Positions 10,069 to 22,112 are shown, counted from the stretch's first letter. The stretch: DNA of 64,000 bases from Globisporangium splendens (GCA_006386115.1 VFIW01000006.1:1508706-1572705); one strand, 5' to 3'. Notes: generated from the letters alone by a model not told the origin. Program-made: numbers and translations.

Positions 10069-12761
10069 CCTGCCTGTCTGTCTGTCTGTTTGTCGCTAGC
10101 GCTCGCGTGCAGATGGACTGAGAGTCAAGTGGCGACGAAGCGCAGCGCCTGCTTCTGAGTGCAATTGCTGCAATTGGAGCTCTTCGTGCTGCTCGGAGTT
10201 AGACGGACACACGCGCCAATCAAATCGGACCGACCAATCACCCAACCGAAACATTCAAGACCCAAAAGCACTGAAGCAAGGAGCTGAAGGGTTATTGGAT
10301 GGATCTTATTATTACAAAGATAACCGCAAAGGAATGGGTTTAATTCAAAACCATGTTTCAGCAGTTTCTCTGTGAAGCATGCATTCCGTCTCTACTGCAC
10401 TGTTTTCATGCGAAACAAAAAGCACTATTCTCTGGTCGCACAGCAGAAGGGAAACCTGGTGAGATATCATCACAAGACGACGAGCAGTTCTCATTTTGTG
10501 CATTTTTGAATTTGAACTTTGCTTTTTCTTTCGCAGTCGGATGCCACACGCGGGTGAGTAACACGTGCAGCTTGAAATTACATGGGAAGAAAGACCTCAA
10601 CTCAAAAATGCCTTTTGACTCGATGATCTGATCTCGTGCGTGTCAGGATTCTGGTTCAGGGTTTAATAAAATGGAACCAAAAGCGATTACGATTGTCTAC
10701 TCGACATGGGCATCCCTGGCTCGCGGCGTTATTGCTCGTTCGAGAGATGCCAAATGTGGCTAATGGTCTTCCGTCCATGGCTCCTGATTTTTCTGTTTTG
10801 TTCGCATTCTAAAATGTCTGTGCGATCCCACGGAGAATACTCTCGTACTAAACGAGTAACAAACGCCACGTTCAGATGAGGCAGGAATGCAAAAGAGGAG
10901 CCCTTTCTTATGTAAAAATCTGACACATCCACGCCGATCGTGCATTTTTATCATGACTGAAACGCACTCTGGTAATATGGCGCCAGGTGCTCAGCTCAAA
11001 TAGCGATCTGCATGCCATACTTTGTGCAATACAATGTATGGTGTGTGCGAAATTATAGTTCACAATCCACAGTCAAGACTCGGTCGTCAGAATGAACGAC
11101 TGCAGTATTGTTATGATGCAAATGCACAAAGTTTACTCCGCCATGCGACTCCAAGTGTGCCGGCTTACTCCGCAGGGCATAATCTTGTGGTAAGGCTTTA
11201 TGCGAGTTGCAACTTTTATCGCCTCGAGCAATTTGGTAGGCGCGCAAAGCTACGCGCCGCTGCCTGCATCGCGCGCGTGCTGGGCAGGAATGGGTGAGAT
11301 AAACTGCATACTTGAGAATAAAATGCTGTACACGTATCATAGGGTTTGCAAACTTGTGGCGGTTATGAGGTTGCATCCATCTTCAAGGTACTCGACAGTT
11401 TCCATGCTTCATACTAACACAGTAATTCAATGCATAAACGCAGCGTGTCGCAACGCAGAAAAACAACAAAGCACGAGCTGCCGTCGCCTTGAGTGTTTAC
11501 CGGATTGCAATTTGCTCAGGAGGAAACGGCTTGTGGAGCCACGCAAATCTTCTGAAAATACCACGCTGTTACGGTGTCGAGTACCAAAATTTTCTGGTGC
11601 GACTTGTTTCGCTGTTGCGCGGTACAGCGCAACCGCCCTCCGCTTCACCCTCGTCTTTATCCTACAGGCGCGGTCAGCAGCCAATCTGCATGGTTGCGTG
11701 GCTATTGCGAGAATCGGCGGACGCGGATTAAAATGCGCCGGCAGAGAACTGCACGAATCGACGCAGTTGCCGCCGCCAGCGAAATGACGCCATTCCGCAT
11801 TCGTTGGTCGTCGCAGACCTCGCAGCGGGATTTGAGGGAAACGTGCACTTTATATGCGTCGGCTCCGAATCCCGCCTCGGATCACCCGCGCGGTCCAGTT
11901 GTTCTTCGTAAGCGCCGAAAAGGGCCACATGACCGCCGCCTGCACCACAAAGACGAGGAGCTCCCACAATTGAAGCAGAAAAGGCCAAAATGAACAACAC
12001 ACATACGCTTTTTCATTGCTCTTTCACAAGAAAAGCGCGAAACGTGAAAGAAAGAAAAAAAAGGCAACAGCAGATACCATCAGTCATCAGGTTTTTCTTT
12101 TTTTTGAACGTAATCTTCTGTGACGCGGTATTGACCATCAACGTTGTGCAACTCGAAAAAGCGGATTCTCGCTGAATTATGCTGTGGATTCTCTATTTTG
12201 ATATTGCTCTCGTTAGCCCGTCCTCCCCTATCTCAGGTTGTCGGATCTTCAGTTTTGTATGGGATGAGCTCTTTTGATGTTTTCTTTGTTTTCTTGTTCT
12301 CTCCCAAGCAGTATATCCGTCTCATAAGAGACTTTCGAAACATCGTGCTTTGTAGAAGAACTGCTCTATTCCAAGTTTGGATGCCTGCATAAATAGATAT
12401 GGCAGGGTACAATAGACAGTCGTATGCTGGATGCCAACAAGGGGGAGCTCCCTCATGATGGCAAACAGTGTGTCACAATCGGACGCTTGAGGTGATGGCC
12501 CTGCTCTGCATGCAGCAGCTCCGCGTCGATCCGATCGCCTGTCCGCTCGCTCCGCCCGCCGTCATCGCTCGCCACTCCTTCCTTCCCTTCCCTCTCGTGG
12601 CTCCGCTCTTCCCTTTCCCCCTCGACGTCGACCACGCGCCTCGCGTCGCTTGTGTCTAACAGCCGCACTTCTTCTTCTCCTTTCTCGGCAAAGCACCAGA
12701 AGAAGCCGCCTCTCGAACAGACCGACTCCCGCTCGCTCGTTATCTAATTCTCTCTCACACA
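10069..12761. other. Gene-poor 2.7-kb stretch
   Basis: No open frame here has domain character or consistent splice neighbours. Base composition drops relative to flanking genes. One minus-strand segment (about 11900-12020) could encode a short hydrophobic peptide containing WPFLLQLWELLVFVV, but it has no start codon in frame and no convincing partner exon. The last 280 bp before 12762 are pyrimidine-rich and are probably the promoter of the next gene. Eroded transposon or pseudogene DNA is possible but not demonstrated. Confidence 0.4.
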
Positions 12762-13889
12762 ATGGCGGTGCACGACGAACGCAGTCCCGTGGAGGGCCAC
12801 TACTCCGATGACCAGACGCTCAAGGTTGAGGTCGCGGCGCTCGGCGACGTGGACAAGGAGCACAAGGAGCAGGTGGACGCCGTGGGTCCGCGCAAGAAGA
12901 AGTTCATCAGGTGGTACCTGACGAAGAAGCAGTGGATCGCGGCGCTCGTGGGCTCGATCATCTTCGTGATCGGTCTGCTCCTGCTCATCCTCTGGTTCGC
13001 CGTGGCCGTGCCGCTCTTCCAGAGCAACGCCGACAAGGTCAAGGTGTCGCTCAACCACCTGGACATCTTGAGCATCGAGAAGAGTTCCAATACGCTCGGC
13101 GTGAACGTGAGTCTCCGTCTCACGCACGACCTGAACATCCACGCCACGACCGACGCGACGAAGGCCGATCTGCTCTTTGACGGCGAAGTGTTTGCCGCCT
13201 TGGACCTGCCGGCGCTCGACCTGAAGAAGGGCGAGCAGGCGTACGACCTGGTGATCACGGGCGACGCCTTGGTCTCGAATGCGGCCGCGTTTGAGAAGAT
13301 GGCCTCAGCGCTCGTCACGCAGCCGAACATCACGGTCGACGCGTCGGCGCGCTTGAAGGCGCACGCGCTCGGCTTGTCCAAGGGCGGTCTCAAGTTCGAC
13401 CGCACGCTCCAGCTTACGGCGCTCAACAACTTCAAGGAGCCGGAGACCGCGATCAACCTCATGTCGGTCACCGGTTGCACGTCGGAGAGCATCAACATCA
13501 TGATCAACGCCACGGTCGACAACGTGGCGCTCATCGGCCTCGACGGCATCGGCGCGCTCAACCTGTCGCTGTACTACCAGCAGGACTACTTGGGCTACGC
13601 TGTGTCCCAGCTTCCGGAACTCGGCTTGCCGCGTGGTTCGACGAACCAGATGTTCGGCGTCGTGATCCAGAACTCGACCGAGCACCTGCCGGTCGTGGCC
13701 AAGATGGTCCAGGGCATCGCGTTGGGTTCGGCGCAGTTCTTCCTCACGGGCACGAACGACTACGCGACCGATGTGGATCTCCTGAAGGAGCCGCTCAAGC
13801 AGCTCAACATGAGCATCCTGTACACGGACTCGCTCAAGAAGGTCTCGCTCGGCAGCTGCACGAATCAGCTCATCGGGCTCATCGGCTAG
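12762..13889 (+). CDS. Single-pass membrane protein, LEA-2/DUF3712-like
   Basis: An intronless frame of 375 residues. A charged cytosolic N-terminus (1-50) with a KKK patch precedes one strong transmembrane helix (about 58-83, rich in Leu and Ile). The remaining ~290 residues alternate beta-strand-like segments with several N-x-S/T sequons (NVSLRL, NITVDA, NATVDN, NMSILY). This matches the LEA-2 or DUF3712 architecture found in vacuolar or endomembrane proteins. Family assignment rests on architecture, not a catalytic motif. Strong codon bias and a pyrimidine-rich promoter suggest high expression. Confidence 0.8.
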   Translation: MAVHDERSPVEGHYSDDQTLKVEVAALGDVDKEHKEQVDAVGPRKKKFIRWYLTKKQWIAALVGSIIFVIGLLLLILWFAVAVPLFQSNADKVKVSLNHLDILSIEKSSNTLGVNVSLRLTHDLNIHATTDATKADLLFDGEVFAALDLPALDLKKGEQAYDLVITGDALVSNAAAFEKMASALVTQPNITVDASARLKAHALGLSKGGLKFDRTLQLTALNNFKEPETAINLMSVTGCTSESINIMINATVDNVALIGLDGIGALNLSLYYQQDYLGYAVSQLPELGLPRGSTNQMFGVVIQNSTEHLPVVAKMVQGIALGSAQFFLTGTNDYATDVDLLKEPLKQLNMSILYTDSLKKVSLGSCTNQLIGLIG

Positions 13890-14619
13890 GCACCAGTCAC
13901 GCGATGAAGCTGTTGCTGCAGTTTATTATCCAAGAACACACGGGGAGAGCGTGGAATGTATATATATTTCGAACGAAGACGTTGTTTGCCTGTGTGCTTG
14001 CTGTTTTTTGTTATGTATATTTTGCTTTGAGATTGTGCGTATGGAAAAGAAATGTTGTCGCTTTACAATGCAGCTCGTTGCCATTCTGTAGTCTGTTTAT
14101 AATGAAAAAAAAAAAAAAGAAGCTTTGACGCTCTGTGCCACATTGTTGCTTGGTTCCTGTCCTGCGCGTTGCACAGCAACGAACCCCACGCGCAGCAGTG
14201 TGAACAAGTTCCACAGTGCAGCGCCGTCGGAACCCTCTTTTCCATGCAAACACAACAGCAGTCACATCTACAGTAGATGCAGCAACTCCATGCCGCACAT
14301 GCGCGACTAAAACTGTTCATCAACGCGTGGCGTCCATTGATTTTCTCCTACCATGCGAGTCTCCACAATCACAAATCAGTTGGTCAATAGTTCCACAGAA
14401 AAATTACCGACGATCTTTTGTAGCTCTTCGCATGTTCAATTAGGTGCTACTTTTTCGGTAAGTTACAAGAGGCGTTGCCTTTCTCGGGTCGTTATTTGTT
14501 GTGATTTTTCTATGGGAGAAGAGTGTGCGCCTCTTCGGCCCTTTCTGTGAATCAGGCGGACCTCACTGATCTTCCCACCAGTTGATAAAGCGCCAACTAT
14601 CAGATAGAGGAGAAGCACC
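13890..14619. other. Intergenic spacer
   Basis: 3' flank of the DUF3712-like gene and promoter of the next gene. A run of A at 14104-14117 is present. No coding or RNA feature was recognised. Confidence 0.4.
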
Positions 14620-16929
14620 ATGGAGCGCCCTGCGCCGATGAAGAGAGCGGCGTCCACACTCAGCGGCAGCAGCAGCAGCAGCCTCGCAGACAATTTCAGC
14701 AGTCTGCGGCAGTTCTTCACGCGCTCGGCGTCGCAGCCCAGCCACCACGGGAGCGACGGCAGCGAGCAACTGCCAGCAGCACAAGCAGCGACGCTGTCTC
14801 CCGAGGACAGCGCGGCGCAGGCGTTTGGCTCGTGCATGCAGGTACTCGCGACCGTGATCACGGCGCTTTTCCGCGCGATCAACGAGTATGCGTACTACGA
14901 GGACCCCAGCATTGGAGATGTGACGATAGACGCCACCACGACGCGGAAAGCGAAGCTCCTGTACGTGCAACTGCTCGACATGGCGCAGAAAGAGCGAGGC
15001 GAGTGGCAGGGCTTTGCCGAAGAACCATACACCAACAATACTACGGGTGATGACGACAATGATGAACCAAATTCACAATCCGTGCCGGTACAGCGTGAGA
15101 GTGCAATGGACATTCTCACAAAGAGCCTGGTCGATTTGTCCAGAGAAGACACGTTCGCGGTGCTCCATGAGCTCCTCGAGGTGAGCTTCAAGAGCATCCG
15201 TGGTCCCTTGATCGCTGCGGAGATCTACACGAGATACAAGAAGCGGGTCGCGATGTTCAGCCTCGACATCCCCGTGAGTCTTTCGGCGCTGCTCGAGATC
15301 CGCGCCATCTTGAATGAACTCGGACACGAGCATAAACTCTGTGTGTTTCGTTTGCTCGCGCTCTGGCACGCGATGGCTGTCGCAAACGAACGCCACGATC
15401 TGTCGAGGCTGATCGAAGAGAAACACTCGGTGGTTTTCAGCGAGTGCTCGGAACTGGAGTTCCTGGTGAGTTCTTTTTTCTTCTCTTTTTTCTATTCTAC
15501 ACAACCATGATGAATAGATCTCCCTAATCTGCGCGGTGCTGTCCAACGATGACGGTAGACAACACGGAAATTCCCTCGGCATGACGGCGTGGCGGCAGCA
15601 TTGCTGCATATCCTGGTGCTGTACCACGACGTTCTCTTCAGCGATGTCGAGGTAAGTGCTACTTCTTCATGCATCCTCATTGTTTCTGAAGCGCTTGCTT
15701 GGTTGCATTGACGCTCTATGTCTGACTTTATGATTTGGCTGTGCTCTCAACAGTTTTTGCTGGTCAAGCAGGAACTCCAGCTGCACCCTGCTCTTCGGAA
15801 AAAGTCGCCTGACCATTATGATGACACACCCTCGGTGGCTCCAGAAGCACCGGCACCTGTTGAGCAGGACTCAAATACACCTTTGGTGGCTCCAGAGCCG
15901 CCACCTACGTCCATTGAACAGGTCTCAGACGGTACTGCTCGACCAGACACTCGAGAAGAAGTAGCACAGGAAACTGTCGATGCTGACACCAACCAAGAGA
16001 CTGAGTTAGCACAAGAGCCGGATCCAGGTCCAAACGAGCTACCTGAACTTGAAGTACGAAGTCCCGAGATTATTGAGCCAGATGTGCCGGCAGTTAATGA
16101 GATCAGGCGTGAAGTCATGGCTCATGAAGTTACGGCTCATGAAGTCACAGCTCATGAAGCAGCGGCACAACTTGAAGTGCGAGATTCCGAGATCACCAAG
16201 CCAGAGGTACTGGCAGCTGCTGAAACCACTCGTGAAGGTAAGACTGATGAAACAGCAGCGGCTGCGGCGGTGGTCGAGGCTCGCAGCATACAGACAACGC
16301 GAGAAAAGAGCCCAGACCGCGAGGCGAGTGTTCACCACTTTGCTCCTGTCAGCCCTCACGTCCGTCATGGTGTTCCTCCTGGTCATGGACCCATTGTGTC
16401 GCTTCGACCACATCCAGTGTCGCCTCGCAAGACCAAGCCAAAGAAAGCCAGGAGCCCCTTCAATACACTCACGGTGTCAACAGTACCGTCACGAGAGAAC
16501 AGGACGCGCCAGTGTCGCAAAGATGGCGAAGAGCTCTCCATTGAGGATGCAGCTCACAGTCCGCAGCATGCGAGTGTGCCCGCCGGCTCTGGCACGCAGC
16601 AAGGCAGCAGCAAGGGTCTCCACAAGTCACAATCTCGAGACAAGATGCAGCGAGTTCAAGCTTCAGCTCATGGTGAATGTGGTCCATCCGGGAAGGAGCT
16701 CCTCGAAACGACACGACGGGATCACGTAAACTCAGTTGAAGCTCATCCAGTCGACGCACCGACTCCAAGCACCACGGTCACTCACGCCAAGAAGCCAGCA
16801 ACAGCAACGCCTGAGATCACGGATCTCGCCAATACGTACTTTAGCTTCTCGTTCGCAGCGACGACGCTGTGCACGATGGTGACGATGGTGCTCTACGCGA
16901 TCCGCCGACACCATCACCATCATCGCTGA
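14620..16929 (+). CDS. Tail-anchored protein of unknown function (3 exons)
   Basis: Exons 14620-15465, 15559-15651 and 15754-16929 encode 704 residues. The second exon only makes sense with the acceptor GACGGTAG; it then reads VAAALLHILVLYHDVLFSD. The first 370 residues look like a helical domain, with a Ser-rich leader and an ordered region from about 65. Residues 375-675 are low in complexity and rich in Pro, Glu and Thr. They contain three tandem copies of a five-residue AHEVT-type repeat near 16116-16160. A single hydrophobic helix at about 677-697 ends in RRHHHHHR, the pattern of a tail-anchored membrane protein. I do not recognise the N-terminal domain. Confidence 0.72.
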
Positions 16930-19904
16930 TATTCTCGTTACTCTCTCTTATCCGAATCAACAGAGTGATGCACGTGTGACTGTTTGATAGAGGTTATCAA
17001 TTTATGTAGGGTATCAGTGTTCACTTACGACAATATCGTGTAAAGGAACGATTGTGCTCTGACATGGAAACATCATATAAAGGAAATACCTAAAGTCGCA
17101 GACAGAAGGTGAACCACATCCATCAATTAGGATGGAAATGGTCGTCATAAGGTTAAAAGCACCAGACCTGGTGTGGAAGTTTTGCCAAATCTGTGTCCAA
17201 CGCCTGCTCTCGACCGAGAAATATTCCACACTTGAGAGGATCTGATGCACTCGGACTTGAACGCGAGGGTTCAAATCCCACAGCTGTCACAGCTCTGCTC
17301 GACAAGGATATCGGTGCCACACCGTCCAAAATTAGAACCACCTCACGCTCAGCCGAGTTGATGAGATTCAGGAATTCTTAAACTGTGTGTAGATCATAAG
17401 TTCAATAGAATTCCCTATTCTCTCTCTAAAATGCACTCGGACTCTCTGCAGGATCACGCAAACGCTCTGCTTGCAAAGCACTGATGATGCAGCCATTCAA
17501 GTCGTTCACAGAACCAATCGACCAAGTGAAAGATCGAAAGGAGCAGTTTTGCATCCACCTCGAATTTTGTGTGAGTGCACCTATCGATCATTCGCATCAT
17601 CGAAAACACACATTGATCCTGAATACAGAAAGAGAAAAGGTAATTCTATTGACCTTATGATCTACATACAGTTTAAGAATTCCTGAGTCTCATTGACTCG
17701 GCTGAGCGTGAGGTGGTTCTAATTTTGGACGATGTGGCACCGACATCCTTGTCGAGTAGAGCTGCGACTTGGGACATAAGAACTTGATCGTTCCCCGCGA
17801 TTCGCTGAGCCTGAATACATGTTTAGCGACATGAGCTTTTCCCTCCGCGTAGCGGACATTGGAGTGGTGGTGTAAAAAAGAGAGTGAGCAACAGAGCACG
17901 TCGTTTTTTGCAACAGCAGCCTATCTCCGACTTGTTGGATGTGTTCAGACCAGATGGAAAACCCGACGTCATCGCGTCTTGGACCATCAGAATTGGCGTC
18001 GGGTTTGGGAAAATATCCGTGCGTCATACCATTGACAACCTTTGACAACCTTCCCTTAGGTCGGATGCTGGATTTTCTCTGTGGACTAATCTAATCCTGT
18101 CGACTATGTGGAGAGGGTTTCGAGAGGCAGCTGTCGGGTGGCACCATAATCGTTCGATTGACGGCCTGCACACTGACGATCCCGCTGTCCCACGATTTCT
18201 GAAGTTGCAGCACCCTCACAACCACGCGCTCCCCACTATGGATTCACTTGACACATCCTTTGGGATGCACAAGACTCGGACATTTTTGAACCTTTGAGCT
18301 GATTACATGCATGCATGGAGCCCCCATGTTATTTCCCGTCGCATATCCAGGCACGAAAGGAAAGACGAGCGGCAATTCATCCGGAATGCAATCTGGCGTA
18401 AAACAATGTATTCGCTTGGTTGCTCGATTGGTAACCAACGTTCCTTGACATCATCAATCCGCCGCGATTAGTTGAACAGGTGAGACGCGGGTGACCGTGG
18501 AAAATAAAGGTGGAAACGTGGCGTCGTCATTGTGCTGCGATTGCAGGTGAGGTGGAGACGATTAGAGAGCCATCCACTTCCACGGCTGTTTCTGTCTGGC
18601 TTGCAACACGTGGGTTGCCGTCATCGTCATGCCCCGTTCGGATGAGGGAGGAGACATTTGGAGAGTCTTCACCTCAATGGGGCTTGTCTACCGTTCCTTT
18701 CTGGCTTGCCGTGATATTTAGAGCGCATGGAGACGCAAAGCTGATCTGCTCTTGTAGTCGAACCAGACCCAGCAGTTATCAAGTGAGTCGACATCACCTG
18801 AAGGCGTGTGCATGCGCACAGACTCACCGCGAATGTTGGATAATGCAGAACTCGCTTCGTGCTAGTGCAAATATACTGTAGAATTGGTGTACAGTGGATA
18901 AAGCACCCTCGTCCTCGTTCTTGGCGGCGACGCCTGCGGTGCTTGTCATCTGTTACTCCTCTTGATCATTTTTCTCACGAAAATGGGTGGGTTGTGCGCG
19001 TTCCTGCTGCATACTGAAGCTCCGTTTGACGCAACGTTGCGAACGAAAACAGACTTCAAGTGCTGGAAAAATTCGCTTCTTGCCAAGAGACCTTCTTTCA
19101 TTTTAAAGTTACTGAGCCAGAGAGAATTTGTCATCGAGAACAGATTGACTTGCCCCCTCGCTCGCAGAAACTACCATACACGACGAAATTTGCGAAAATC
19201 GGCTGGACAGCCTCGAGACCGGACAGATTCAGACCCAGGTGCAACACACAGTGTGCGCAATTGGTCATGCGACACCCAGTCCTGCATGATCACTTTTTAA
19301 TTCATAATCCCGATACCATCATCATTTTGAGTGTCGAAAGTGCAAAATCTCAAATATTGAGATTTTGCATTCGGATGGGGAAGGAAGGCATCACAACACG
19401 AAAACACATCTGATTTCGTGATTAGACAGTAAGCAACGAACTTATCCGTTTGTGCAGGTACTTAACACAGAACGCAAGTGCAACGTCGCCTTTTTCGAAA
19501 GTGGTGTATGCGTTTCTAGAGGTGCGTGTGACTCTGACATTCGGTGGCACGGCATTGCAGGTGATGCCCCGTTTATGCGCGTGGGGTATTTTGAAGCCTA
19601 TGCAGTGTGAATGAAGCGTTTCGCAACAGCGACTGTATTTAACCTATACAGGGTTTTAGCCAGTTAGCTTACTACTATTAAGTGCATGTTATGCATGGCA
19701 AAGAAGCAATGTGCTTGCTTTTTGGAAGGCTTTTTGCTTGTCGTCTGATGGTCTTTGGAGCTTTTCGCATTATTCTGCAGTACAGTACGGGTCTGTCATC
19801 GGGATCTGCAAGATGCCATAGGGTCCACTTCATTTCCAAATTCGCCGCCTTCAGAGCAGATCGATCCCCTCTCTTCCTCAGGCAATTCACTCGACACACA
19901 CACG
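16930..19904. other. Gene-poor 3-kb stretch with repeat and mobile-element traces
   Basis: No gene model could be supported. The left third contains the inverted repeat listed separately. The middle (17.9-18.9 kb) has short broken frames on both strands without a recognisable domain. The last few hundred bases are the upstream region of the first ferric reductase gene. The mix of short frames, an inverted duplication and lower GC fits decayed mobile DNA, as an inference. Confidence 0.4.
17290..17764. repeat. Imperfect inverted repeat, ~137-bp arms
   Basis: The left arm at 17290-17428 and the right arm at 17629-17764 are reverse complements at roughly 90 percent by eye, separated by about 200 bp. 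Shared blocks include TCCAAAATTAGAACCACCTC and AGGAATTCTTAAACTGT. Both arms can encode the same peptide end (LLDKD, then SKIRTTSRSAE) before a stop, so a fragment of one coding element was duplicated in opposite orientation. No target-site duplication or known terminal repeat was found. Confidence 0.75.
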
Positions 19905-22112
19905 ATGAAGCGCGCGCTCCTGTTCTCGGCGTTGGCGCTCGGCGCGTTACTGCCCAGTGCGACCAGCGGCCAGTCCGTCTCGAGCTCCGACATCTGCTCC
20001 AGCGCCAACTTCACGGCGCTCACGGCCACGCAGCTGGGCTCGAGTCCGCTCACGATCAAGTCACTCGTGCAGGACGATCAGGTGTGCATCGAGTTTGCCT
20101 TCTCGTCCAGCACCTCGGCGTCGTGGTTCGCCGTGGGGCTCTCGCCCTCGGGCGACATGGTCAATAGCCCGAGCCGGAACGTCATGCTCTTCCAGTCCAG
20201 CGTGGCGCAGCCCGAGTCCTACGTGATCAGCGCGCAGTCCCGCAGTGGCGTGTCGAAGGAGAGCGACCAAACGGGCTTCGTCGTCGGCTCGGCCAGTGCG
20301 TCGGCCATGACCTTCAGCTACCAGCGCACCTTGGCTGCGGCGTCGTCGACCGATGTCGCCATCCAGCTCAACTCAGCTATGTCGTTCATCTGGGCGTACG
20401 GCTCGTCGTGGCCGATCTCCAGCCATCGATCGGGCACCAGAGGCACAGCATCGTACACGTTCACGTCAACCTCAAGCAGCACCACCAACCCTCCTGCCAC
20501 CATCTCGAACACGGTGGACACTCCATTCTGCAAAGACAAGAACTGCCCAGCGATCGTCGGTGGAGGCGCATTCCTCGTCATGGTGTTCGCTGGTCTGGTC
20601 CTCACCTTCACACTCAGCAAGTCCCCAGTCGGTCGCGTGCTGCTGCACCGCACCGTGAAGGCGCCTCCAGTGAAATCGACCACCAACAGCGTCGTCGCCA
20701 ACCCTGTAAACATGTTCTCGCAAAACCTCGCCGACCTGCGCCTGGGTGAAGTGCTCGTGATCCTGATCTTTGTCGGCGCCGTGCTCGTGCTCGCGAGCAT
20801 GATCTCCGACGAGACGAAGACGGTGGTCTGGGGCCAAATCGTGCTGCTCATGCTCATGTTCATGCTGCTGCCTGTCGCGCGCATCCGTCTCTGGTCGATC
20901 CTCTTTGGCAGCTCGTTCGAACGCATCATCAAGTTCCACCGCTGGCTCGGCATGGTCCTGACCATCGCAGTCATCATTCACGTCGTCGAGGCACTGAAGC
21001 TCACGAGCGCGACGCAATCGGAAAAGTACGGCAAGGTCACGCCGCTCTACGGCTTCATCGCGTTCGTCTCGTTTGCGACTATGGCGCTGCTGGCGAACGA
21101 GTTCATCCGCCGCAAAGCGTTCGAGATCTTCTACCTGAGCCACCGCGTGCTGTCGGTTGTCGGTCTCGTGTTCTCGATCCTGCACTCACCCAAGATGATC
21201 GGTCTCGCGCTCGTGGTGCCCATCAGCTTCTACGCCATCGGACTGCTCATCCGTTGGTACGTCTCGTTCACGTCGTCGTTCCAGGCCAACATCTCGGTGC
21301 ACCACTCGTCGGGCGCCACGTCGCTCGTGCTGCAGCCGAACGACAAGACCGGCAAGCTCGCGTTCGAGATGAGCCCGGCGTCGTACTTCTGGATCCGCAT
21401 CCCGACGATCTCGAGCTTCGAGTGGCACCCGTTCTCGGCGATCGTGACTCCGGACGGCAACTCGGTCGGCTTCTGCATCAAGGCCATGGGCGACGGATCG
21501 TACACGCGGACGCTGCTGGGGGAAGCGCAGAAGAAGCACGCCGTGTCGGTGAACCTGAGCGGTCCGTACGGCCAGATGTCGCTGGACGTCGACCACTACG
21601 ACGTGGTCATCCTGATCGCGGGCGGCGTCGGCATCACGCCCATGATCAGTCTCATCAACCAGAAGCGCTTGTTCCCGGGCAAAGACTCGTCGTCGTCGGC
21701 CAAGTCGCCGGACTGGCACGTCGTCTGGTCAGTGCAGCAGGCCGACCACTTGCTCATGATCGAGGACTTTATGCCGTCGCAGGCGCAATTGGACTACGCG
21801 GCGACCGCGCAGACGACTTACCAGAACCCGAACCAGCCCATTGGTGCCATTAACGCGCCTCGATCGTTCCAGGTGAACTGGAACTTCCACGTGTCGGCGG
21901 CACAGAGCGAAGGCGTCGTGACGCGCGAGAACGGTGACACGCTGACGTACAAGGCGGGTCGCCCTGTGATGGAAGAGATGATCAACACGTCGCGGTTCAT
22001 GGGTCGCCGCGTGACGGTCGTGGCGTGCGGTCCGCCGACGATGACTGCGGAGGCTCAAGCCTTAGCGCGCCGATGTAACTTTGATTTCCACAAAGAGGTC
22101 TTCAACTGGTAG
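19905..22112 (+). CDS. DOMON-ferric reductase, copy 1
   Basis: Predicted membrane metalloreductase moving electrons from NAD(P)H via FAD and two hemes to an extracytosolic acceptor, probably ferric iron. The frame is intronless, 735 residues from ATG 19905. Order: signal peptide (about 1-22), DOMON heme/sugar-binding domain (28-190), a helix at about 216-240, then the ferric reductase membrane core. Two H-x13-H pairs supply heme ligands: FHRWLG onward near residue 344, and SHRVLSVVGLVFSILH near 407. The FAD site HPFSAI lies near 507, the NAD(P) glycine motif GGVGITPM near 572, and CGPPTM near 708. It is first of three tandem copies. From 20550 to the stop it is identical to copy 2. Confidence 0.93.
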   Translation: MKRALLFSALALGALLPSATSGQSVSSSDICSSANFTALTATQLGSSPLTIKSLVQDDQVCIEFAFSSSTSASWFAVGLSPSGDMVNSPSRNVMLFQSSVAQPESYVISAQSRSGVSKESDQTGFVVGSASASAMTFSYQRTLAAASSTDVAIQLNSAMSFIWAYGSSWPISSHRSGTRGTASYTFTSTSSSTTNPPATISNTVDTPFCKDKNCPAIVGGGAFLVMVFAGLVLTFTLSKSPVGRVLLHRTVKAPPVKSTTNSVVANPVNMFSQNLADLRLGEVLVILIFVGAVLVLASMISDETKTVVWGQIVLLMLMFMLLPVARIRLWSILFGSSFERIIKFHRWLGMVLTIAVIIHVVEALKLTSATQSEKYGKVTPLYGFIAFVSFATMALLANEFIRRKAFEIFYLSHRVLSVVGLVFSILHSPKMIGLALVVPISFYAIGLLIRWYVSFTSSFQANISVHHSSGATSLVLQPNDKTGKLAFEMSPASYFWIRIPTISSFEWHPFSAIVTPDGNSVGFCIKAMGDGSYTRTLLGEAQKKHAVSVNLSGPYGQMSLDVDHYDVVILIAGGVGITPMISLINQKRLFPGKDSSSSAKSPDWHVVWSVQQADHLLMIEDFMPSQAQLDYAATAQTTYQNPNQPIGAINAPRSFQVNWNFHVSAAQSEGVVTRENGDTLTYKAGRPVMEEMINTSRFMGRRVTVVACGPPTMTAEAQALARRCNFDFHKEVFNW
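20550..22110 (+). repeat. Identical 1,561-bp block, first copy
   Basis: This block is the same, without indels, as 24613-26173 (constant offset 4063). It starts just after the codon pair for Cys-Pro that ends the DOMON linker and stops at the first base of the stop codon. Flanks on both sides are clearly diverged. This is the pattern of recent gene conversion or a very recent partial duplication. Confidence 0.9.

Noticed and set aside
10353..10631. 92-residue plus-strand open frame.
   Set aside because: No domain, weak start context, no splice partner, and composition like the surrounding non-coding DNA.
17244..17289. Possible tRNA: GGGTTCAAATCCC resembles a T-arm with B-box.
   Set aside because: One stem pair is mismatched, and no matching acceptor strand, D-arm or anticodon arm could be found within 95 bases upstream.
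18106..18881. Short frames that might be a retroelement gag or helicase remnant.
   Set aside because: No catalytic or zinc-knuckle motif was found and frames are broken; only the general label of gene-poor DNA is supported.
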